64,000 nucleotides of DNA. Source: Myrica gale (taxonomy: Eukaryota > Streptophyta > Magnoliopsida > Fagales > Myricaceae). This document shows, piece after piece, positions 39,178 through 51,147 of the stretch. Under the pieces are notes generated by a model. It saw nothing but the letters and a program-made list of their open reading frames with translations, was not told where the DNA came from and ran no database searches. Position numbers and translations under genes: made by a program. Within the stretch, counting starts at the first letter, position 1. Every line of letters begins with the position of its first letter. The stretch is taken from assembly GCA_963930655.1 (NCBI GenBank), contig OZ005620.1:139001-203000 (forward strand), written 5' to 3'.

Positions 39178-39690
39178 TTAAGTTTCAGAAGAGCTTGTCA
39201 CTGAGAAAGTTTGTACGGTGAAGGTAATTTGCATCACAGAAGAGGTTTGAGCTGTAGGTATTGTTTCCCTACTTGCTATATATTGACAAGCTAATGCTTT
39301 TCTATTAAAATATTTATAATCTTCTCTACTGGCACCCCTTTTCAGATCATATGCAGAACGTTTCTCATGGTTAGATAATAAGGTGAATGCAGACTTCACA
39401 AAATTCAGAGCCAATTCGGTGCCAGACAACTTTGCTCTGATGGGCTGCAATGAGGTAAGAAGACTTTGCTAACGATGATTAAAAGCAGAGAAAGGGGATG
39501 AAGGTGTAAGCTGAAGAACCCAGTAATAATCAATTCCTAGACCAGGAAACTAGACGTTGGCAGCAGATAGTATGTCACAGACAGTCAACATTGAGCCAAT
39601 GTTTTCAATACCGGGAAAATGCTGCTGTGCCCTGAGTAAGTTGTCCATGGCACCACTGTAGTCATTAGAAACTATTTTTTTGTTCAGCAT
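39178..39690 (-). pseudogene. Broken J-domain (DnaJ/DUF3444-type) gene
   Basis: One uninterrupted frame of 171 codons, Met at 39690 to TAA at 39178, encodes the N-terminal part of the plant DnaJ/DUF3444 family but is crossed by two in-frame TAG codons (39552-39550 and 39471-39469). The order of motifs is that of the family: SNDYSGAMDNLLRAQQHFPG, then IGSMLTVCDILSAAN, then IDYYWVLQL (start of the J domain). After the second stop come QPIRAKLSGTELALNFVKSA and FTLLSNHEKRSAYDLKRG (end of the J domain). The HPD signature of helix II-III is missing, and the reading ends soon after the J domain, without DUF3444. Family members usually have intronless coding regions, which fits the single frame. It is most likely a dead, truncated copy; recoding of the stops is a remote alternative. 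Confidence 0.85.
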
Positions 39691-40950
39691 CTCGCTTTTC
39701 TCAAAAAGTCTTCCCCTTATTTTGATCCATTCTTGTGACCTTTAAATATTCTGAAGTTGAGTAACTAACTCTCCATGGACCAAATTTAGTGATTCCGGAT
39801 GGGCCACACGTTGAGACTGCAATGAAATGAATGGGTAGACAAGTCAACTCATGTAAAAGATCCAGGGAGAAGGAAAACGTATAATTTGGATAATTTTCAC
39901 GAGCAAGAGCTGGAAGAGGTTTTAAGGCAGTATTTAGCCACACAAAGCAAACAAATAAAAATATCATCTTTCTGGTTGTAGCAGTGCAGCCAAAGGAAAA
40001 CATATATGTTTTTATTCCGTGTTGACATTAAGAAACAAAGTTGGAAAACCCCTATCGTAACTGATAGCTGAAAGATTTTGTAAGTTGTGTTCCAACATTG
40101 CAGTCAACAGTTGTGGAACCACCTTGACAGAAGCGTCAGCTAAAGGACAGCATCATTTCAAGCTTTCAACGGCATACGATTTGTCGCATTATCTTTCTAC
40201 TTTGTCACGCTTCTCTCAACAACCAAAACCGGGAACCCCATTAAAGGAACAACCATAAAGAAGAAAACTTTAAACTGAACTGCAATGCAATGCAAAGAAA
40301 CCCAGAAAATTTGCTCACAGTTCGAAAGGAAAATTGCAGGCGCGCATAGAGGTTAGAAGAAGCCTAACCTGCCTTTCTTCATGAAGCTCCTCTTCTTTCT
40401 TGCCACTCAAACAGAGTCGAGAGCCCAGCTGGAAGAAGAGGCACTCTGATCGCGTGTCCGCCCTCCTGGAAATACCACGCGGTGAGTTCAATAATTGCTA
40501 TGTTAAGTAAGAGCAAATGGGAAGTCGTCCTACGTTAATAAACTTAGCCGTCCTGGTGTAAACAAATAATTGGTCCACGGACTAGTCCTGCATGTTTGCG
40601 AATCTGTCCAGGTGCCGGAAAATTTGTTTAATTTATTTATAGAAAAATTATTATCATAATTTTTCTATAAAATCCATTTGTCAGTCGGCAAACTGTGATT
40701 TGTAAAAATGGAGACTGCATTATCTGGGGTAGCGAAAGAGGAAAGAAAAGGAAAAAAAAAAAAAAACCGAAAATGAAAAATGGGGTCGTATGATAAATAA
40801 ATCAACCAAATCGTCTATTCTTTCTCATACCTTTTCATAATCTTTCGTATTTTTCAAAAAAATATCAAAGAAAGATATCAATCAGAAATAATAAATCAAT
40901 CACACATCAAGACACGAGATTTGATGACGAAGTGAAAAACCTTATTAAAG
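39691..40950. other. Spacer, no gene seen
   Basis: A few coding-like splice words occur around 40.35-40.44 kb on the minus strand (an ATG followed by a donor), but no protein family is recognised. An A-rich run lies at 40755-40768. Confidence 0.4.
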
Positions 40951-43047
40951 GAAAAAACCTTATCGGGCTAGCAGCTACCAAAAATTCACTAGAAGATAAA
41001 CTTTACACCGGTGACTCAGACACGGGCAACATCCAGTTGCTTGACTTTGACAACCCCGAAGTAATAATCTAGGTAATCCAACCTAGACTCGCTCCCTTGC
41101 GGTTAACCCTCAGACTTCTGAGGTTTTTCTTATAAATCTCTTCAACACCGGTCAATTCGGCTGCCAATTTCCTTAAGCTCTGAAGGCTTCTCACAAGAGG
41201 TTGGTTTCAACGGTGATTAAGGTGATTGATGTAGGAGAGAGAAAATATAAACACTTTAGGTGCAAAGGTCTCAAAGAATGTTTCTCTTAAGCAGAAGACG
41301 CCAAGGAATGAAGGAAATAACTTGGGTAAACAACTTGGACGAGGTCTCATGGTTTAAATAAAGAAAGATAAGACAATTTGAAAAACAGGAGATTTCGCTC
41401 GAGCCAAGATAGGGCGAAACACACTGTAAGAAAAACTGGCAATTTAGCTCGAGCGAAGCTAGGGCGAAGATCAAGCGAAACTCTCTGTAAATAAAATTGT
41501 CAATTTCGCTCGAGCCAAGCTAGGGCGAAGCTTGGGCAAAGAGCCTATTCTGGAGATAAACTTGAGAGATTTTAGGATCAGATCACACTTCGCGAATTTG
41601 AACTCTTCTTTCAAAATTTGAACGTTCTTCATATTTATCATCATGATTCAAATGCTTTCCAATTCTAATTTTCGTAATTCAAACGCTTTTCAATCCTAAT
41701 CTTCTTAGGAGACATCTTGAACACTTAAACAAACTCTTATCTAACTAATTCAAATATTACAACTCAAATTTGAAACGGAATTTGTCAATAACATTAACAG
41801 TTCTTATTTATGTTTCGTATCTTTTGGATATTTTATATGACTACGCGGTTGTGCCATCCAAACTTTGGTGGTTAGTGTAATCGTCAAATCAAATGGATAG
41901 CGGCCAATACACCTCTTACTCAAGTATTGTACTTCACTTAGTCATGCATAATTCTTCTCTGGGATTATCAGAATGTGAGAGTACTATCGTGTATGTTTTT
42001 GGATCTATTTATTTAGGACGGGCCTAATGTTGTTTTTTAAATATCGAATCGTGTTTCCAGATGCTGAATGACTCTTCCTATACAAATTCAAGACCCCCGA
42101 TTATATACATTTGTCCAGTTTTACTGAAGTTCAATTTTCAATAAAATTTTGGATTGCAATGGTTCTGAATATTCAACAATATACTTTCAATCTCACATCC
42201 ATCGACATTGTAAATATTAGTAATAGATACTTTACTTTGATGGATGAAGAAATTGGTTTGCGAATTTTGATTTCTGCTTTATCTTAGTAAATTCTGAAGT
42301 GTTTATGTCCGTATTAAAACTATTCTTTGTGTCTTCTCTAATTCATTCTGTTGGGTTTCTGTCTGTACCCTCTTTTTCTCTCATAGCCCAAATGAGCAAT
42401 ACCCATGGTAGTTACAATTCTTTATAGTCATAATTTATGATTATATCAGAGTATTCATATAGATGTTGAACTGTTAATGATCCCATCACAAGGCTGTGAC
42501 AAGTATGGTGCAGATGCACTGTTATTAACAGGAAAATTGGGGATTTCGACAGACATCTATAACTTTTAGGTGGTGGAAAATCTTGACCATGCATCTCTTG
42601 CTTTTTACCCATCTACATGACATTTTACAGGGAAATTTGGACTGTTGACCGCATGTTGTTATTTAGTTTGCTTTGATCTAGTTTCTATATTTCTGTCTCA
42701 CATAATCAAAACTCGACAAGGAAGCATCTAGGCTCTAGCACGAGGAATCAATTATGTGAACTCATGAAACTTTATCTGCCTACTTTTTGTGGATCTCGCA
42801 GCACATGGACTGATGTGCTGTGGTTGCCCTGTGATAAATTTCCTATCATGGGAATTTGCTTGACCAGACATATCTATCATTACGAAACCAATTCTCTATC
42901 GTCCCTACTAAAGTTTCAATGCGCTTGTACATATACTGAGCCATAATATTGGTCCAGTTCTCACGAAGAAAATACCTGCTTTCCTCTTATGATAGTGGCA
43001 AGAACACTAGAACGCTTATGTTTGATGTTTGTTTGCTTGATTTGTAG
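40951..43047. other. Repeat-like spacer
   Basis: From 40.9 to 41.6 kb the sequence looks like a decayed non-coding retroelement piece, but no LTR, primer-binding site or polyprotein could be defined. From 41.6 to 43.0 kb nothing recognisable is seen. Confidence 0.35.
41388..41535. repeat. Three imperfect copies of a gctcgagc-agggcgaa unit
   Basis: The unit aatttcgctcgagccaag followed by (c/a)tagggcgaa recurs at about 41392, 41444 and 41501, with spacing of 52-57 bases and copy-specific changes. The same cgctcgagcg word reappears at 44.71-44.79 kb, so this may be a piece of a dispersed repeat family. Confidence 0.75.
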
Positions 43048-43134
43048 GATGACTTGAAGGATTGGACAACTGATGTGCTCGCAATAGATGTATTGACCAG
43101 AATTGAAGAAACTGCTAAACGGAGTTCTGCGTGA
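43048..43134 (+). CDS. Possible orphan terminal exon, unknown protein
   Basis: After an acceptor-like word (tttgtag, ending at 43047) an open frame reads DDLKDWTTDVLAIDVLTRIE, then eight more residues and TGA at 43132-43134. The amphipathic, protein-like composition, the good acceptor and the T-rich sequence before it suggest the last exon of a gene. No upstream exon, start or matching family was recognised. It could equally be a fragment captured by a transposon or chance. Confidence 0.25.
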   Translation, partial: DDLKDWTTDVLAIDVLTRIEETAKRSSA

Positions 43135-43221
43135 CCTAAGACCTTGATGCCTGATTTCCACGATCTTAGCTACAACTGTTTTCTGTCACCAACTCTCAAA
43201 ATGTTGCACATTGCATATCAG

Positions 43222-43241
43222 CCCCCCCCCCCCCCCCCCCC
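43222..43241. repeat. C20 homopolymer
   Basis: Twenty consecutive C on the plus strand, just downstream of the possible orphan exon. Confidence 0.95.
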
Positions 43242-43385
43242 TCCTCAATTCTTCTCTCTGGTTCTTTCTTTTGTCATTCAACCACAATTTTGAAGTGGAC
43301 GTAATTGACGACGGATGGGTGGTCAAACGACTGAATAATAATTCAGATGTCATATATGTATTCATAAAAAATAAAGCCTCTACAG

Positions 43386-43464
43386 TTATCAAGTTTTCTT
43401 TTTTGTTGAAACTCTACACTTATCAAGTTTTCTTTTTTGTTGAAACTCTACACTTATCAAGTTA
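43386..43464. repeat. 34-bp tandem repeat
   Basis: The unit ttatcaagttttcttttttg plus ttgaaactctacac occurs twice in full (from 43386 and 43420), with a third partial copy from 43454. The full copies are identical. Confidence 0.9.
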
Positions 43465-44439
43465 CTTTTGAAGAATACAGGACTCGCAGTTTCGTAAATA
43501 TTACATGGATCATAGTTGCTTGACTATTACTTCTTCAGCAGTAGAGAGTAATGTGACTGGCTTGCATCCATTGCGATGGTTAGTAGGTTTAGTAACAGAA
43601 GCGGATTGGGCACAGCTTTGCCCAATGAAGGGCGCTGTATTAGAATTGTTCTATATGCAGTCGATAATTAATTAAGAAAGGAAACAGGCGGGGACGGATC
43701 CTTTCCCAGGGTTTAAATGGCAGGCAAATGACAGAGAAGCTGATGCTGACCCAAATAGCCAACAAAGTGGGTTGCCATAAAGCCGTGGCATCGACAACGC
43801 TTTGTTAAACACGGGCCTGTCTTAACTCTTTTCCCCTCACCTCACACACCTCACACACCTCACTCATAATTCGAAACCATAACCCACAAGCGAGCTTGGG
43901 ATGTCTTCAGTGCGTCGTGACTAGCGTTTCTATTTCAGCATTTATATGCACACTGAGACATCAAATTCTGAAGATCTCCCAACCCGATCATGGGCGGGAT
44001 AATAATTAAAACATCGGCTTACCCCATATCGAACTTTACTCCCCTTTCCATAAGCAGTGCACAAAATCTTCCATGGACTAACCTCAGCTAAGTCCATGTG
44101 GAAAGGTTTTTATCTTTTGACAACTATTGCACAGGTGACAGACTGCATAATTTCAGTGAGCAGGACAGCCATCAAAGAGTCTGAGGTAGTGGGACAGTTA
44201 GCTCTTGAAGTCTGTGGGCATCCACTTGGCCATTCCCATACATAATGTATATTCATGTGGACAATGAACAATAACCCCCACGATAGCTCCCACAGCCACC
44301 TATGAAGCTCGTAATACATAATATTATATCCTCCCTTCCACACCACCCCCTCAAACTTTATAGGACAGCTTTTTCGCTGCAATGACAACTTCACTGGCCC
44401 ACCTGGACGAGTTTGAAATCTTGAAGAAGTAAAGACGCT

Positions 44440-44841
44440 AATGTTATTCTATGCGCCTAAAACCATTGATGGGTGCAAGAGTACTGCACTGTCAATCACC
44501 ATGCGACTAGGGCTGCACAACCACACCGGGAATTTCCGATGGAACCGGCACCCAGTTTTCGGTACCCGGCACCGAGTTCCCGGTACTCGACTTCACCGGT
44601 GCCGGTTTGAGGTTTTCTACAAAACTCGATGTCATTCCCAATTCCGAGTTACCCGAATACCGGGAACCGATTTTTTTATTTACAAAACGACCCGTTTTGA
44701 AATTCTTACAGAGACTTCTCGCTCGACGATCGCTCGAGCGCTCGACACCATTTTATTACATAGACTTATCGCTTGACAAACGCTTGAGCGCGACCTTTAA
44801 TTTTTTTAAAAAAACGCGTTATTGGCGCATAGAATAACATT
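44440..44841. mobile_element. MITE-like element with perfect 18-bp terminal inverted repeats
   Basis: The 18-mer aatgttattctatgcgcc at 44440-44457 occurs as its exact reverse complement at 44824-44841. The 400-bp segment is GC-richer than its surroundings and full of accgg/ccggt words, together with cgctcgacgatcgctcgagcg-like palindromes at about 44718-44790. The word tagggctgcacaacc at 44508 is typical of an end of plant hAT elements. No clear target-site duplication was found. The element abuts a hAT transposase relic. Confidence 0.7.
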
Positions 44842-45096
44842 TCCATTACCACTGTACCTTCTGAGTCAGTATTTAGCACTGGAGGTCGGGTATTGGATCC
44901 CTTTCGGAGTTTATTGGCCCCAAAAACTGTAGAAGGTCTCATTTGTGCTCAAAATTGGATGAGATGCGACCCTATTCTGGAGGAGGACATGACTTCTGAT
45001 ATGACAGAAGATCCACAAACTTATACAATTGACTCGAGTAATTTTATTTTTGCTTTTGTTAGTTTATTAGTTTCAATAATATTTTTATTTTTATAA
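44842..45096 (+). pseudogene. hAT transposase relic (C-terminal dimerisation domain)
   Basis: The frame reads SITTVPSESVFSTGGRVLD, then PFRSLLAPKTVEGLICAQNW and MR. This is the hallmark end of the hAT dimerisation domain found in RICESLEEPER-type BED-finger transposases. The zinc finger and catalytic parts are absent to the left, where the 18-bp inverted-repeat element begins. The frame then runs through an unrelated hydrophobic tail to a TAA at 45094-45096. This is a truncated, non-functional relic. Confidence 0.85.
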
Positions 45097-46527
45097 ATTA
45101 TAACTTAGTGTATTTAAATATATTGTGTAGAGTTACCCATTTTGGCGACGGAGATCGAAGAGTAGGGGTTTTGAAGGAGTTACCCATCTTTATGATAATC
45201 TTACAGTTACGTCTCTAATTTTCTATTACTTTGGACTTTAAATTCTCATCTTAGCTTTTAAGATGATCTTTAATTTTATTATATTTGGAATTTGGATTTC
45301 ATTATCTTTAGTTACGTCTCTAATTCTCTATTAGATTTTATCGATATGTGATTAATGTACCAAAAGTAAAAAAAAAAAAAAATACATTGAGCCACGTGCG
45401 TAAAATTCTTTTTAACGCGAATGCCATATTCCAATGTCGGCAAAAACCAATTTATATATTGCGTTTTGGATGGCTACAAGGAAGAAGTTGATCACAAAAT
45501 TGCAGACGGGGAGCAAATAAAGAATGGCCTTTCGGCCCATAATCCGTTGAGCTGCGGTCTCTTTCTGTTTAAGAGTGTTGAGTACAAGAAAGCATTACCA
45601 TTTCTTATTTACTCTTTTCCGAACGAGTGGAGCTGCTCAACCTCCGGGACCTAGACTAGAAGTCAAGTTATGAATATAGAAAGTTAAAAACACATGGAAA
45701 ATGTGACACTTGGTGTTAGGGTTAGAGCGTGGATCTCCATGTCGCACGTGAGTTTTTTTTTCTTGAACGATTCTTGCTTGTAATATTGCGATCACTAAGT
45801 ATATGGGGGCGTAATTCGCTGTTCTTGACTTTCTTGTCGATTAAAAGATGCGAGGGATGGCGTTCTGTCCTCTCGAACAGACCCTCCAATAAGTTTTGCA
45901 GCAGCCAGCAGAAAGACCCCCCTCCTCTTTATTGCACCTCATTATACCAATCAAACTCCTTTTCAGCTTCGGTGGGTTTGTGCGACACGCGGCCTGTCAT
46001 ATGAACAGTGCATATATAATCCCATAAAAACAAAGAGATGCAAAAGCAAAGCAAATCAAGCATGCCCTTACGAGGACATTGGAATTTTGAAACAGCTAGC
46101 CCCCCAAACCCAGTCAAGATAATAACGTCATTACTATTATAATTTTGTCTCATTAAACACGTTAAGTTTGATTTGGCAAGAATGTTGAAATCTAAATGGT
46201 GTTCAACGTGCGTTTTACACGCCCAGTTGTCCAAATCTTGAAGTTCGAGGCTCTTTTTCTATCTTTCGATGTGGTATGGTCAACTTTTTCTACTGAAGAA
46301 TTAGGAAGAATTAGAGGTTCGAGGCTCGTTAATGCTTGGAAATATTGAAGACCAAAATTAAATCTTGAGTAACGATTAACGAACAAGAGTCATGTTCCAA
46401 ACGATACGTCCATCCCCATTACTCCTGAGTAGAACGTATAATTAAGTGGACAATCACGAATTAAATCGAAGAATTGATGTGGAAGTTTCCTACTACTTTT
46501 CTCCCAAGAGAAAATTATAATTGACAG
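45097..46527. other. Spacer, no gene seen
   Basis: Short ORFs at 45.4-46.4 kb show no recognisable motif. Confidence 0.4.
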
Positions 46528-46650
46528 TTAGAATATAAACAGGATAAGAAGATGAATATTCAGAAGCATTAGAATATAAACAGGATAAGAAGATGAATAT
46601 TCAGAAGCATTAGAATATAAACAGGATAAGAAGATGAATATTCAGAAGCA
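46528..46650. repeat. 41-bp unit in three tandem copies
   Basis: The unit starting agaatataaacaggataaga occurs at 46530, 46571 and 46612, with no mismatch seen over the shared length. Such uniformity points to recent expansion. Confidence 0.95.
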
Positions 46651-48847
46651 GCCTGCCGAATATGCCGAAGTTGTGAATGGCTAGGAGATAGTCAAGACTC
46701 AAGAGCTAGTAGCTTCTTGTATTCAGACGATGGCCCATGCATATATGTAGGTCCATGCTGTAGATTTTTCCAGACCTCTGCGACCCATTGACCCTGTAAT
46801 GTTCTTAGTCTTTCCCCCCTCTACTCCACCCACCAAAGCACTTGCATGACTTGTCTCATTTTAATTTGCTTTCATGTCATCCCCCTCCGCCCTCCACGAA
46901 TTAAACTATACGTGCAAGCCTCCCTATATTATTTTATATCATTATTAACCTAATCCCATGATAATAAAATTCTTAATTATTATGAATCCTTTTTGTTGCC
47001 TTTTCCTGGCGCACCAATGAGGATTGTCACCCCTGACCCCTCCATATTTTTATCTTTTTGTTACGACAGCCTTGGACTGCCTCAATTATTACCCTCCCTT
47101 TTACTCCACTAGCCATTGACAGAGAGCCCAACATGACAACATCTTTCGGGTAAAATCGCCAATCCAAATTATCCTCTATGACTATCTTGTCTTAAAAAAA
47201 ATTTATATATTTTTTGAAGCTCAAACCTTAGGTAGAGTAATTTATATAAATAAATCAAAAACAAAAAGAATAACATGAACGCGTAAGGTTGTTCCTGCGA
47301 CACTTGATTTGTCAGGTCTGGTAACGTACCATCCCCACCCAACGATGGTCACGCAACCAGCGTGATCGGATTACGACGAAACGAAACTAAATCCGAAACC
47401 GTCCAAAAGACCCATTCTGGAACTTACTTCGCGACCCACGTGTCCCCGATCGCCACGCGGATGCACCTCATTCGGCCATCCCAAAGAGTCGGTTTCTTGA
47501 CAAAGCTACTCAACTGAATTCGATTCCCATTTTGAAATCCGCCTTCCACGTTTTAGGACTAAACCATAATTAAATCCCGTTTCGAGTCCGTAACCGCAAT
47601 TGGTAGGGGGGTTGGCTGAGGTGGACAGGCGTTGGAAATGGTCGGACAACGATGGGTGAGGACGTGAGGTTAACAAAGTAAACCAGAGACGTAAAAGCAA
47701 AAATCTGATAAGAGGATTTTTTTTCCAATGGCCAAGGAGGTTTGATCTGGTCTGTGGGTTAGGTGTCAGGAGGGAAGGGATTAGGGGATTGTCCAAGTTG
47801 CTGAGACGAGAGGAGGCAGAGAGATTATAGGGCCCACCGACTCGGATTAGTACATCTAAATAGGGGACACGTTGTGGGGCCCTCTGATGGGCGTGGCCTT
47901 TCGGCTCGGGATTCTGATTGGAGAAGCGTCACCTGTATGTCTGTCGGTCAGACTCGCCTACGACGCACGTGTGTCCTTCCCATCTTATTCTCATCCGTGT
48001 GATGACTACTGCGTACGGAGCCTAATTTCTGTAGCAATGAAAGCTTTGTCCATGCAGTTAAACAATTAAATTTTAGTAAAAAGGCATTTTGTAAAGTAAT
48101 CTCACATAAGTATCTCAACAGCTGTTTTTTTATATATTAAATTTTAAACTTAATTACTTTTGATATTAATTTTTAACAAATAAGTTACAATTTTGAATAG
48201 GACAATCTTTATTATCTATTTTTAAATATACATGTCATTTCGTAAATAAAAAAATCAACCCACTAATGAGGATAGAGTACATGTTAAGTTATCCGATAAT
48301 GAAAATATATATCTCAACTTTTAATCTACGCCATCCTTTCGTTAGTTGGCTAATTTTTTATGGTCTAAATAACTTATATGTATACAAAATGGACTACAAA
48401 GATCGTCTATTTCAAAGTTGTACTACATGAATTAATTTGTTAAAAATCAACATCACATAGACTGTAGCGGTAATTAAACCTAAATTTTATAACTATTAAA
48501 ATTTTTTAGTTTGGATTTTAAAAATTATATTCAATGGTTAATATCATGAAATGTGCGACAATTTTTACAGTCGAATTCTATTGATTTTAAAAATTACAGG
48601 CTTAATATGTCAAGTAGTTGAAACTCAGATTTAAAATTATAGGCTTAAGGTGTCAATTATAGTTTGAAGGGCCGAAATGCAAAAAGACAATAAAATGTTT
48701 ATAAAGTCACTATATTTTTTTTGACAACGAGATAAATTCGAGTATCTACTCTTGTCAATCCATACGAATTAGGTTAAAAACTATTACAAATCCAGAGATA
48801 CATACTGATACACTGAATAACTCCCATAATATGTTTTTGATACCAAA
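46651..48847. other. Spacer, no gene seen
   Basis: Contains Pro/Ser-rich short ORFs (for example 47506-47796, minus) that match nothing I know. The stretch 47.3-48.0 kb is GC-richer, with cacgtg and acgcgg words. The rest is AT-rich. Confidence 0.4.
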
Positions 48848-49313
48848 TGGTATGGGGTGGGATTATTTAATACATTATTCCACGTACAAGTAAGTTTTGC
48901 TTCAACCAACGAGGGCTGAGGGAAAAAGAGGGAGAATGTGTCAAAAGTCTAATATGTATGTGCCACCAACTTGCTTTGCTTGTTCCAAATGGATACATAA
49001 AGCATTCAATTTTTTCCTCGTATGATACTTCTTTTCGGGGACGAAGATTCCTCCACCTGTTGATTTGGACCACACACAAAGTGGTACAGGACAATACTCA
49101 ATTGGCCCCACCCACTCTCCTTTCCGAAACCTCTCGCTGTATCTATTTACATGTTTCCTAGCACTTGCACTTACTGAGTTTCTGTGTGGGCAAGGACAGG
49201 ATCTTCATCTAAACCGGACAAAAGCCAACCTTAACCTTTGATCATTTCCCCACGAATTCAAATGGCATGGGGGTGGGGTGGGATTATTTAATACATTATT
49301 CCACGTACAAAAA
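48848..49313. repeat. Direct repeat of about 40 bp, 420 bp apart
   Basis: The word gggtgggattatttaataca followed by ttattccacgtacaa is found at about 48855-48890 and again at about 49275-49310. It contains a cacgta G-box-like core. The remaining sequence between the copies is not repeated. Confidence 0.85.
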
Positions 49314-51000
49314 AACCAGTTCATGTTTCAACCGATAATAGAAAACAATTATATCCCCACGAATATCCAAGAGTTTCCATTTGCAGATAAAACTGGTAGA
49401 TTCAGAAATCACCCCAATTCCCCCACTACTGCCTCACGTGGACAGTATTTGCTCAACCTTAACAAGCCTCTTCAGACTTCAGTTGTCGTATAAGTCAAAA
49501 GGCAAGTTTAAGGAGAGGTATCCACCGGCATCGACATTGCTGCAGCATGCAGATTGTTGTATAAAAGTCGGGCGTTCGGCCGAAAGCTGTCCACCAACTC
49601 CAGTTTACTGCCTAGCTAGGCTCTCAGTCGTGGGAATCCAAGCCTACAAGAGAGAACGTACTCAAGGTTCGGAGAATATATATATTATATAGCCTGTACG
49701 TGTTGCTCGGCCTAAATCATGCTGCTAAAATCCCAACCGGTCCCTTCGACGCATGCACTATTTCTGATCTTAAATAATGACCATCGCTTTTTCTTTCATT
49801 ACCTGAACCTGACCTTTAACCGAAAGAGCAATTATTTATTAATAACCTATTTGGCAACAGCAAAAAGAAGACTCATCGTTCCCTTATCTGAATAAACTAC
49901 TAATTACTTTAGTTACACCATTAAAGTATTAGTTTACCTGAGCAAAATATTTATAAAAAATTATAATGTTAATAATCATAATTTCAGTTCAAATTAAAAA
50001 TAGTAGAGGTAAAGTATAAATAATTAATAATTTAGGAATAAAATATAACAAAATTAATAATCTAGAATATAAAATATCAGAACCCCAATAATTAAAGAAG
50101 AAAAATATATTTATCTCGTATAAAAAGAGTGATGAATAATTAAAATGATCACATTTAACTTTAAAATTATCAAAATTTATGGAAGTTTGTCGTGTTATAT
50201 GATTCAATTATTAATATTATAGTACATAGTCTATTTTTTTTACATATTTTAATAATAGAATATAATACTACTAATTAATCTTACTGACTTGATTATCTAT
50301 TATTAAAATATCCCTAGATTGATTTATATTGATCAATATATATCCCACTAAAATAAATAAAAATACGTAAGCATTTAGCACAGAGTACGGGTAGCCACGT
50401 GGGAAATGGTCCGAGGTGATAAGAGACTGTGCTGTTCATAGAAATGGTACCCTACCGGCCTACCCTCCACTATCCAGGGCCACGAAATGGTACAAGGAGT
50501 ACTTGCATAGAAAACAAGATCCACGGGGGTTACCAATAAACTCGCATCATAAAGTAACCATGGTTAACGTTCGCACTAGGTTAAATAAGCCCCCCTAAAG
50601 CCCTCTACCCTCTCTTTACGAGTCCTAACCATCCAATCCTGCCCTGCCCGTTAGTAGCACGACAACGCCATTTCCCCGTAAAAGTGAATATAAAAACACA
50701 ACAACTTGGTCCCCATTAACGCCTGGAACGGACGTTACCCTTCGCGCCCAACTACGAGCCGACACATCTCCAATTCCGTCTGCGGTACTTTCCAGTGTCC
50801 CCATCAGCCTTTATTTTATTTATTTTTTTAGTCCAGCAGTTGTTTTTTTTTTTTTCAGCAGCCTTTATTCATTTACTCCATATCGCGTCGCTTTTTCCAC
50901 CGGCTGTGCACTGTTTGGTTCACCGGTAAATGCCGGTCACGAGGACTGGTTAGAAATTGACCGCGGGTTGAAATGATTGCACGCATTTTTCATTTTTGAC
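49314..51000. other. ARF2 upstream spacer
   Basis: Very AT-rich at 49.9-50.35 kb, then more balanced toward ARF2. No gene is seen. It presumably contains the ARF2 promoter; no TATA box could be fixed with confidence. Confidence 0.45.
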
Positions 51001-51093
51001 CACTGTGGTTAGTCCTTCTTCTCAGACAAAGAGAGAGACAGAGAGATAGAGGGAGCAGCTGACAGAAAGAGAGACAGAGGACGGTTCTGGTGC

Positions 51094-51147
51094 ATGCAAA
51101 CGAGTCTTGGCGAGAGAGAGAAAGAGCGATTTGGCAGAGGACTTTAG
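51094..51147 (+). CDS. ARF2 upstream ORF 1, 17 residues
   Basis: In the probable ARF2 leader an ATG at 51094 opens a frame MQTSLGEREKERFGRGL ending in TAG at 51145-51147, before the main start at 51482. Whether it is in the transcript depends on the transcription start, placed only roughly near 51.0 kb by the GA-rich leader-like sequence. Confidence 0.5.
   Translation: MQTSLGEREKERFGRGL

Noticed and set aside
40900..41600. Possible LTR retroelement piece
   Set aside because: No terminal repeats, primer-binding site, polypurine tract or polyprotein motif could be shown, so it is only described as repeat-like.
47506..47796. 96-codon minus-strand ORF rich in Pro, Ser and Arg
   Set aside because: No known motif, no splice context and no conserved neighbour; the composition follows the local CT-rich strand.
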